Positions 1 to 5,330 of a stretch of DNA of 5,330 nt are shown piece after piece. The DNA comes from Comamonadaceae bacterium UBA2237 (GTDB lineage Bacteria; Pseudomonadota; Gammaproteobacteria; Burkholderiales; Burkholderiaceae_C). Made by a program: the position numbers and the translations under genes. The notes under the pieces were generated by a model. It searched no databases. It was not told the origin of the DNA and worked only from the letters and a program-made list of their open reading frames with translations. The stretch spans positions 1 to 5,330 of the forward strand of contig DDYJ01000166.1 of NCBI GenBank assembly GCA_002347905.1, written 5' to 3'. Position 1 is the first letter of the stretch, and each line of letters starts with the position of its first letter.

Positions 1-698
1 TCTAACCTCGCCAAATAACTACCCACCACAGGTTGTAGTGCGGCATTCAAGGTAGCTGTAGAGCACCGTTCGAATTCACGAATTTCGGGCAACACTTCAC
101 TAGCAACCGTGACATAGGGGTTAGGCCACATTTCCCGGACAACTTCTACTGCTTGTTGCTCATTGATTGGATTGGCGTATGCATTGATAAAGAAAATACA
201 TATTGCTTCACACCCTGCATCCAACAGCATTTGTGTTTGGGCACGCACTTGCACAAGGTCTACAGCGGTATGCAAACTTCCGTCTGCCAACACGCGTTCA
301 TCCACTTCTAAACGCAGATCGCGGGAAACGATGGGCTCGAAACTGCCTCGAAGACCCCATGTTTGGGGACGATCTCGTCGGCGCATTTCTAATACGTCTC
401 GAAAGCCACGCGTTGTGATGATTCCCGTTCGTGCGACCTTTCGCTCTAGCAAAGCGTTGGTTCCCACAGTTGTACCGTGCACGATGGTGGCCAGCGTAGA
501 GGCGACACCTTTTGACTGGTTACCGCTGACGCGCGCTACACCATGCATAAAGCCTTTAGCCTCCTCACCTCGGGTAGAAGGAACTTTGATAATGTGCGCA
601 GATCCGTCTCGCTCATCTAAAACAAACAAGTCGGTAAATGTTCCGCCTACATCAACACCCACTACAAGGTGAGCAGATTCGTTGTGAAGGGGACTCAT
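1..698 (-). CDS. hyuA: Hydantoinase/oxoprolinase family protein, subunit A (N-terminal 232 codons; runs off window edge)
   Basis: This is the ATP-binding subunit of a HyuA/HyuB-type enzyme, a family that includes ATP-dependent N-methylhydantoinase, 5-oxoprolinase and acetone/acetophenone carboxylase subunits, all cytoplasmic. My translation of the reverse strand stays open for 232 codons to the edge; the family is usually about 680-700 residues, so roughly a third is present. Visible motifs are the phosphate-binding DVGGTFTD (residues 16-23), HGTTVGTNALLER (74-86), TTRGFRDVLEMRRRDRP (95-111) and LEVDERVLADG (130-140). Residues 203-232 (EVLPEIREFE onward) match the end of the family's N-terminal domain. 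The ATG lies in an ATGA overlap with the hyuB stop, so translation is probably coupled; only a weak GAG is seen 11 bases upstream. The RRRDRP-TWGL-DERVLADG style resembles N-methylhydantoinase A more than acetone carboxylase, from memory of the family. The family is secure; the substrate is not. Confidence 0.93.
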   Translation of the reverse strand, partial: MSPLHNESAHLVVGVDVGGTFTDLFVLDERDGSAHIIKVPSTRGEEAKGFMHGVARVSGNQSKGVASTLATIVHGTTVGTNALLERKVARTGIITTRGFRDVLEMRRRDRPQTWGLRGSFEPIVSRDLRLEVDERVLADGSLHTAVDLVQVRAQTQMLLDAGCEAICIFFINAYANPINEQQAVEVVREMWPNPYVTVASEVLPEIREFERCSTATLNAALQPVVGSYLARL

Positions 699-2398
699 GG
701 CTTAACTTTCTCTGAAGAAACTTTGGACGTCGTGACATAACCTAAAGCTTCATCTCTTGCTCGGGATTCAAAATCTCTGTCAATTGAACGACCCCACCCA
801 CCTCCTCCAGGCGTCTCAAGACGAACGCTCTCGCCTTTTTGGAGTTGAATGCCAAGCATCTTGGAGGCCATAGGCGGTTTATTCCATTTACCTTTGTGTT
901 GGTATGAAAAAATATTCGGTAAAGCGTTATCACCACCGGCTATACCTTTTGGAGAAGCCTTTCCGCGTTCACCAAAAATAAACACTTCTGCACTTTTTTC
1001 GAGAAGTTCAATTTCATACACAGCCCCTAAACCGCCCCTGTGCTTGCCATCACCGCCAGAATCTGGTCGCAAAGACCATTGGGTAAAACGAACGGGATAG
1101 GCAGCTTCCAAAATTTCTAGTGGCGGAATAGTTGCTGTTGAAATGGGGGCATTGCTATGGCTCAAGCCATCACCGTCGCTATGTCCACCGTGGCCCCCAC
1201 CAAAAAAACTAAACATGACCCAACGTTGTCCTTTACGCGCAGCATCAGTTCGATACCCTGCAATCGATAAAGCATTGATGGTTCCATAAGCATGTGCTAC
1301 CGCACGATTGGGGTCGGCCAAGGCAACTGCACTAAAAATGACGTCGATCATTCGCAAAATGGTTTCGGTATAGCCCCCAACAGGTCTAGGACGTTCAGCG
1401 GTAATCACCAATCGATCTGGCATTACAAAGTCAACAGCGTCTAGCACGCCCGCGTTAGCAGGCACATCTGGAAACACATGTTTGAGAGCCACATAACAAG
1501 CTGCAACAGCGGTGGCGCGTGAGATGTTGACAGGCCCAGCGCATTGGGGTGAGGTACGCGAAAAATCAAGTGTCATACGATCGCCTTGGATCGTCATATC
1601 CAAGGCAATTGTCAGAGGATCATCCTTAATTCCATCGTTATCAAGAACGTCTTCAAAACTATAGAGGCCATCTGGTAAGTCGGCGATATGCGCACGCATG
1701 AGGACCAGTGCTCGCTTTCTCAACTCACCCATTGCAAGCAAAACTTTTTCATCTGTGTATTCATCTAGCAAACCGTGCAAACGTTTAACACCTAATTCCA
1801 ATGCAGCCAATTGCCCATTCAGATCGCCCCATAAACTATCTGGCAAGCGAGTATTCGCACGCAAAATAGCTAAGACATCTTGATCTAAAACACCTTCTCG
1901 AACGATACGCACAGGTGGAATTTGAACCGCCTCTTGCCAACACTCCGTGGCTGCTGGGTTGTAGTTACCTGGAACTGCGCCCCCTACGTCATGCCAATGG
2001 GCAGCAGATGCGAGAAAACAAAACAACTGACCATTGCGAAAGAAGGGACGCACCAACTTAAAGTCATTGGCATGCGTCCCGCCTTCGTAAGGATCGTTGA
2101 ATAGCCATGTATCGCCGTCCACCATGCCACCCCGCTCTGCAGCAATGCGTGCTGCAGCACGCACTGCAAAAGACATTGCACCGACAAACACAGGCAAACC
2201 AGACTTACCTTGAATCAACGTATCACCCGTTTGGGCGTCATACAGTCCATGGCAAGCATCGTGCGCCTCAGCAATGATGGGATTGAAAGCACTTCGGTAA
2301 AGAGTCGCGTCCATTTCATCTGCAATTTGCTCTAAACGTCCTTTGAGCACAGCGAGCGTGACTGGATCAATGGCTTGTGACTCGGATAATTTATGCAT
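695..2398 (-). CDS. hyuB: Hydantoinase B/oxoprolinase family protein (HyuB)
   Basis: This is the partner subunit of the HyuA protein encoded next. The pair typically hydrolyses a cyclic amide (hydantoin, oxoproline, lactam) with ATP, or carboxylates a ketone in related enzymes. At 567 residues it has the full family length. Landmarks in order are the N-terminal DPVTLAVLKGRLE (11-23), NDPYEGGTHANDF (101-113), HWHDVGG (134-140), a glycine/histidine-rich FGGGHGGHSDGDG (399-411), DSGGDGKHRGG (446-456) and the C-terminal ETPGGGGWG (528-536). These are the conserved blocks of the family, and none is interrupted. No signal peptide or membrane segment is seen, so it should be cytoplasmic. The start is supported by AAGGGA six bases upstream and by DPVTL falling at the usual distance from the N-terminus. 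It overlaps the upstream small dehydratase subunit by 8 bases and hyuA by 4. The gene order B then A is the reverse of the commonly described hyuA-hyuB order. The substrate is unknown. Confidence 0.94.
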   Translation of the reverse strand: MHKLSESQAIDPVTLAVLKGRLEQIADEMDATLYRSAFNPIIAEAHDACHGLYDAQTGDTLIQGKSGLPVFVGAMSFAVRAAARIAAERGGMVDGDTWLFNDPYEGGTHANDFKLVRPFFRNGQLFCFLASAAHWHDVGGAVPGNYNPAATECWQEAVQIPPVRIVREGVLDQDVLAILRANTRLPDSLWGDLNGQLAALELGVKRLHGLLDEYTDEKVLLAMGELRKRALVLMRAHIADLPDGLYSFEDVLDNDGIKDDPLTIALDMTIQGDRMTLDFSRTSPQCAGPVNISRATAVAACYVALKHVFPDVPANAGVLDAVDFVMPDRLVITAERPRPVGGYTETILRMIDVIFSAVALADPNRAVAHAYGTINALSIAGYRTDAARKGQRWVMFSFFGGGHGGHSDGDGLSHSNAPISTATIPPLEILEAAYPVRFTQWSLRPDSGGDGKHRGGLGAVYEIELLEKSAEVFIFGERGKASPKGIAGGDNALPNIFSYQHKGKWNKPPMASKMLGIQLQKGESVRLETPGGGGWGRSIDRDFESRARDEALGYVTTSKVSSEKVKP

Positions 2399-2885
2399 GA
2401 AGTTTCCCTTGGCTTCGTAATTTCAAAAGATTCATCAAACCTCCTGCCGCAACCATATTCATTAAAAAGTCAGGTATGGGATGGCAAGTCAGTAGCTTTC
2501 CATCTGCACATTGAATTCCATTCGAAAGTATGTTGACAGATTCTGCCTCCTGAATTTGCTCGGCCTTTGCGCAAGTCAGTAAAAGCAAACCGAGATTAAA
2601 TGCATTTCGAAAAAACAATCCACTAAATGATGGCGCCACAACAGCTTTTATTCCCAGATGCACCAACACACCAGCAGCCTGTTCACGCGAAGATCCGATA
2701 CCAAAGTTAGGACCAGCTACCAAAACATCGCCAGGTTGCACCTTAGTCGCAAAGTCTGGTCGAATGGCTTCTAAACAATGTTGGGCAATGACATCAATTC
2801 CATGTTTCATATATGCCCCGGGGGCTAATGCATCGGTATCAATATCAGCACCTAACTTCCATACGTAAGACTTCTCCGTTGTCAT
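2391..2885 (-). CDS. LeuD-like small subunit of an aconitase-family hydro-lyase
   Basis: This 164-residue protein is the swivelling domain 4 subunit of a two-subunit dehydratase (isopropylmalate isomerase, homoaconitase or dimethylmalate dehydratase type). Its length fits the short archaeal-type small subunits rather than the roughly 200-residue E. coli LeuD. Visible motifs are GADIDTDALAPGAYM (12-26), GPNFGIGSSREQA (58-70, with active-site S65, S66 and R67 by family analogy) and the SFSGLFFRNAFNLGLL block (85-100). The position that is usually His in SREHA is Gln69. The loop after DTDxxxPG reads YMKH (25-28), whereas isopropylmalate enzymes have YLVY and homoaconitases YLRT there, so substrate preference may differ. 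It overlaps the large-subunit stop by ATGA, with GGGAA five bases upstream. A leucine-pathway assignment is unlikely because the neighbours are transport and hydantoinase genes. No symbol is given for that reason. Confidence 0.9.
   Translation of the reverse strand: MTTEKSYVWKLGADIDTDALAPGAYMKHGIDVIAQHCLEAIRPDFATKVQPGDVLVAGPNFGIGSSREQAAGVLVHLGIKAVVAPSFSGLFFRNAFNLGLLLLTCAKAEQIQEAESVNILSNGIQCADGKLLTCHPIPDFLMNMVAAGGLMNLLKLRSQGKLHA
2405..2410 (-). promoter_or_regulatory. Ribosome binding site for hyuB
   Basis: The reverse strand reads AAGGGA followed by six bases and then the hyuB ATG. It is the strongest Shine-Dalgarno match in the window. It lies inside the end of the small dehydratase subunit gene and fixes the hyuB start, so hyuB can be initiated independently even though its gene overlaps the upstream one by 8 bases. 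Confidence 0.7.
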
Positions 2886-4177
2886 AGGAATTCCCGCACA
2901 TCACTTATTCGGCCACGCAAAGCAGATGCTGCAACAGTCCATGGAGATGCCAGATAGACCTGCACACTGGCGGGCCCCATACGACCTTTGAAATTACGCG
3001 CTGTACTAGAAATGATGGTGGCGTCAGCTTCAAAAGTCGCACCATATCCTGCGCAGGCACCACAACTGTTTGGTAACACCTGGGCACCCGCGTCGCGCAA
3101 AACCTGCATTACCCCTTCTCGCTCCGCTTGCGCTTGGTCTCTTGCGCTAGCAGGAGCAACCATCAAACTGATACCCTTCGCAATTCTTTGACCACGCAAC
3201 ACTTGGGCCGCAGCACGTAAATCCTCTAACTTTGCTCCTGTGCAAGCGCCTATATATGCCACATCAAAAGGAGCATTTATGAAATCGGCGACTGGTTTGG
3301 TATTTGCTGGGCTATGGGGCGCCGCTACTTGTGGGCTTAAATTGGATGCATCGAAATGAAAATCTTCTGATCCAGCATCTTGATCACCTTGCCAATCACT
3401 TGAGTTTCGCAAATCTTCTTGTTTTACACCAACGCTTTGCAAGTAGGCAGTCGTCACTTCGTCTGCTCCAATTAATCCAACCTGCGCACCTAGCTCTGCA
3501 CTCATATTAGAGAGCGTCATACGTTCTTGCATACCTAGTGCCGTCACAGCTTCGCCAGCAAATTCCACTGCTTGGTATTGACCGCCATTCATTCCAAAGC
3601 GTCCGATCATGTGCAGCATCATGTCTTTGGCGCATACTCCATGATGAAGTCGCCCGCTCCACAGCATTCTTAAAGTTTTAGGGACCTGCACCCAAATTTC
3701 ACCAGTGACTACTACGCCAAGCATCTCAGTAGCCCCAATACCGAACATATAGGTTGCAAAAGCTCCGCCAGTTGGTGAATGGGAATCTCCTCCCACACAC
3801 ATCATCCCAGGATGCAAATGGCCACGCTCAGGCAAAACGACGTGGCAAATTCCTTCGGAATCAATGACATTGGGCAACTTCCACTCTTTTGCTGTATCTC
3901 TGGCTATTTGAACAATTCGCTTTGCGTCAGCGTCTTGCGCAGGAACGTAGTGGTCCATCACCAATACCACTTTAGAGGGATCCCAAATTTTGGCACCCAA
4001 CTCATCCAACATAGGCTTTAAACGGCGCGGACCTGACGAGTCGTGAAACATAGCCAAATCAACCTTACACGTTACCAAATCACCTACTTCAACATGCTTT
4101 TTACCTGCTGCACGTGCGATAAGTTTTTGTGCCAAGGTTTGGGGCATGGTGACATCAGCAGAGTTAGTTAAATTCAT
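2882..4177 (-). CDS. LeuC-like large subunit of an aconitase-family hydro-lyase
   Basis: This 431-residue protein is the [4Fe-4S]-binding catalytic subunit that pairs with the small subunit encoded directly after it. The family dehydrates and rehydrates malate-type hydroxy acids. Three cysteines fit the cluster ligands: C312 in IGACTGAKLEDL, and C372 and C375 in NSCGACAGYG. Other family landmarks are HDSSGP (45-50), MDHYVPAQD (74-82), GDSHSPTGGAF (130-140), FGIGATE (145-151) and STARNFKGRMG (391-401). The length matches the shorter archaeal-type LeuC/homoaconitase group (about 420-430) rather than E. coli LeuC (about 466). The usual CTNG after the first cysteine is CTGA here. The chosen ATG overlaps the Bug gene stop by four bases and has GGAG ten bases upstream; an in-frame ATG at codon 11 fits family alignments but lacks a ribosome site. 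Possible activities include isopropylmalate isomerase, homoaconitase, citraconate hydratase or dimethylmalate dehydratase. The superfamily is certain; the substrate is not. Confidence 0.9.
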   Translation of the reverse strand: MNLTNSADVTMPQTLAQKLIARAAGKKHVEVGDLVTCKVDLAMFHDSSGPRRLKPMLDELGAKIWDPSKVVLVMDHYVPAQDADAKRIVQIARDTAKEWKLPNVIDSEGICHVVLPERGHLHPGMMCVGGDSHSPTGGAFATYMFGIGATEMLGVVVTGEIWVQVPKTLRMLWSGRLHHGVCAKDMMLHMIGRFGMNGGQYQAVEFAGEAVTALGMQERMTLSNMSAELGAQVGLIGADEVTTAYLQSVGVKQEDLRNSSDWQGDQDAGSEDFHFDASNLSPQVAAPHSPANTKPVADFINAPFDVAYIGACTGAKLEDLRAAAQVLRGQRIAKGISLMVAPASARDQAQAEREGVMQVLRDAGAQVLPNSCGACAGYGATFEADATIISSTARNFKGRMGPASVQVYLASPWTVAASALRGRISDVREFL

Positions 4178-5154
4178 TCTGGCTTAGCTCCGGAAAATTT
4201 AACAACTTCGCGCCAACGATTGATATCACCCGACAGAAATTTAGAAAACTCTTGTGGGCTATTCCCTACGGGAGTAGCCCCTTCTAACTCAATGCGTCGT
4301 TTTACTTCAGGACTGTTAACAGCAAAACGAGCGGCATCGCTCCAAGTACGCAAAAGTTCAGGGGGAAGTTTTGCTGGTGCGAATAAACCAAACCAAGCAC
4401 TTGATTCAAATCCCGGTAAAGTATCTGCAATTGCAGGAACATCAGGCAAATTAGGCAAGCGATGCAGACTTGTCACACCCAAAGCCTTGAGTTTTCCAGA
4501 TTTAATGTGTTGCTGGACATTTCCGACTGCAGCAAACATTAATTCCACTTGACCCGCAAGTAAGTCTTGAACCGCAGGTGCAGTACCACGGTAAGGGATA
4601 TTCACGATATAAACGCCAGCCTTTAATTTAAAAGCCTCACCCGCCAAATGAAGTGACGAGCCCAAAGCACCTATTGCAAAATTAAGTTGTCCTGGCTTAG
4701 ATTTGGCAAAAGCTATTAGCTCTTTGATGTTGTTGGCTGAGAGAGAGGGGTGGGCCACCAAGACTGACGGTGAGGTCGACACCATAGTAAGGGGCGTGAA
4801 ATCTTTCACCGGATCAAACGGAAGATGTGGATACAGTGACGCATTGATAGCGTGGCTAGTAAAACTCATCAACAAGGTTTGCCCGTCCGGTGCAGCCCGA
4901 GCCACTAATTCTGCGGCCAGATTGCCACCAGCGCCTGGTCGGTTTTCCACTAACACGACACGGCCCAACTGTTGCCCCATCGCTTGACCAATCACACGGG
5001 CCATCGTGTCAGTACTTCCGCCAGCAGGTGCGCCCACCAAAATTCGAATAGGTGAATTGTTAGCAATTAGTGGTTGCGCTTGCGCTTGAAATGCGGTTAA
5101 AAAAACCAGTAATGCATGCAACCAAGTAGCCAAAGCAATGCGGTGGATTCTCAT
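4174..5154 (-). CDS. Tripartite tricarboxylate transporter (Bug/TctC family) substrate-binding protein
   Basis: This periplasmic solute-binding protein belongs to the Bug family, which is greatly expanded in Burkholderiales and binds carboxylates, amino acids, nicotinate and related small molecules. At 326 residues it is full length. An N-terminal signal peptide is visible: basic residues, then a hydrophobic stretch (7-21), and a probable cleavage after AQA at 24-26. Mature-domain hallmarks are GAPAGGSTDTMAR (41-53), VENRPGAGGN (69-78), APDGQTLL (88-95), FDPVKDFTPL (113-122), NIPYRG (185-190) and DLLAGQVELMF (197-207). No TctA or TctB membrane partner is in the window, so it may be an orphan receptor using a permease elsewhere. 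The ATG lies 8 bases after the livF stop with only a weak GAGAT ribosome site, which suggests read-on translation. It sits in the operon just before the dehydratase subunits, so its ligand is probably the pathway substrate. The ligand cannot be predicted from the sequence. Confidence 0.95.
   Translation of the reverse strand: MRIHRIALATWLHALLVFLTAFQAQAQPLIANNSPIRILVGAPAGGSTDTMARVIGQAMGQQLGRVVLVENRPGAGGNLAAELVARAAPDGQTLLMSFTSHAINASLYPHLPFDPVKDFTPLTMVSTSPSVLVAHPSLSANNIKELIAFAKSKPGQLNFAIGALGSSLHLAGEAFKLKAGVYIVNIPYRGTAPAVQDLLAGQVELMFAAVGNVQQHIKSGKLKALGVTSLHRLPNLPDVPAIADTLPGFESSAWFGLFAPAKLPPELLRTWSDAARFAVNSPEVKRRIELEGATPVGNSPQEFSKFLSGDINRWREVVKFSGAKPE
4188..4191 (-). promoter_or_regulatory. Ribosome binding site for the LeuC-like subunit
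   Basis: The reverse strand reads GGAG ten bases before the ATG that overlaps the Bug gene stop. No comparable motif precedes the in-frame ATG at codon 11, so this site favours the longer start. The spacing is at the long end of the normal range. Confidence 0.55.
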
Positions 5155-5162
5155 AATCTATC

Positions 5163-5330
5163 TCAAACACCCAAATAAGCTTGGCGCAAAGTATCACTGG
5201 CTAACAATTCAGTTGAAGTACCTGAAAAACGGATACTGCCGTTTTCCATCACATAGGCACGATCTGCAATATCAAGCGACTGCCCTACGTTTTGCTCAAC
5301 TAATAGAATGGCTAGGCCGTCTGCCCGAAG
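5163..5330 (-). CDS. livF: Branched-chain amino acid-type ABC transporter ATP-binding protein LivF (C-terminal 55 codons)
   Basis: The reverse strand is open from the window edge to a TGA and encodes the last 55 residues of an ABC ATPase. The stretch ILLVEQNVGQSLDIADRAYV, followed by MENGSI and ending LLASDTLRQAYLGV, is characteristic of LivF. The VEQN sequence sits where other ABC ATPases carry the H-loop histidine, as is normal for LivF; LivG has IEHD. The Walker A, Walker B and signature motifs would lie beyond the window. LivF normally works with LivG, the permeases LivH and LivM and a periplasmic binding protein to import branched-chain amino acids, but many paralogues in Burkholderiales import amides, urea or aromatic acids. 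It ends 8 bases before the Bug gene, so it is likely in the same operon, with livG, livH and livM expected at higher coordinates. Confidence 0.92.
   Translation of the reverse strand, partial: LRADGLAILLVEQNVGQSLDIADRAYVMENGSIRFSGTSTELLASDTLRQAYLGV

Noticed and set aside
163..672. A 169-codon plus-strand open frame opposite hyuA.
   Set aside because: It is fully antisense to a gene with clear HyuA motifs, its translation is rich in Arg, Ser and Thr with no recognisable domain, and no convincing ribosome site precedes it. It is a shadow frame.
1..2398. Acetone or acetophenone carboxylase subunits.
   Set aside because: HyuA/HyuB homology includes these enzymes, but no small gamma-type subunit gene lies between or upstream, and the HyuA N-terminal motifs look more like N-methylhydantoinase. 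It is not excluded, because the downstream side is cut off.
2391..4177. Leucine-biosynthetic leuC-leuD.
   Set aside because: No leuA or leuB is nearby, the operon is of transport/hydantoinase type, and the specificity loop and the CTG motif differ from isopropylmalate enzymes. It is kept only as a family-level assignment.
5155..5162. Promoter or terminator between livF and the Bug gene.
   Set aside because: The gap is only 8 bases and contains no hairpin; there is no room for either element.
1..5330. Mobile elements, CRISPR arrays, RNA genes or long repeats.
   Set aside because: Reading both strands showed continuous coding sequence with family motifs throughout, no transposase fragments, no regularly spaced repeats and no tRNA-like or rRNA-like segments.

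Overview
The window is a solid block of minus-strand genes with essentially no non-coding DNA, and it looks like the middle of one catabolic or uptake operon. The likely host is a betaproteobacterium of the order Burkholderiales. The reasons are a Bug/TctC-type solute-binding protein, hydantoinase A/B homologues and a LivF-type ATPase packed together, and a base composition near 48% G+C (estimated by counting a few lines). That is low for Comamonadaceae and would suit a small-genome or freshwater lineage, but the taxonomy is inference.

In transcription order (high to low coordinates) the window holds six genes: the last 55 codons of a branched-chain amino-acid type ABC transporter ATPase (LivF); a complete secreted Bug/TctC solute-binding protein; the large (LeuC-like) and small (LeuD-like) subunits of an aconitase-superfamily hydro-lyase; a complete hydantoinase B/oxoprolinase family subunit (HyuB); and the first 232 codons of the partner hydantoinase A subunit (HyuA), which runs off the low-coordinate edge. 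Four successive junctions overlap by 4, 4, 8 and 4 bases, and LivF ends 8 bases before the Bug start. The genes are therefore probably co-transcribed and translationally coupled. No promoter or terminator is visible, and no stretch over 10 bases lacks a gene.

The combination suggests import of a small carboxylated or cyclic-amide compound, ATP-dependent ring opening or carboxylation by HyuA/HyuB, and hydration/isomerisation of an alkyl-maleate or alkyl-malate type intermediate by the LeuCD-like enzyme. That LeuCD-like pair is probably not the leucine-biosynthetic enzyme. No leuA or leuB is present, the large subunit has CTG where the family usually has CTN, and the small-subunit specificity loop reads YMKH rather than YLVY (isopropylmalate) or YLRT (homoaconitate). 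The actual substrate cannot be read from the sequence.
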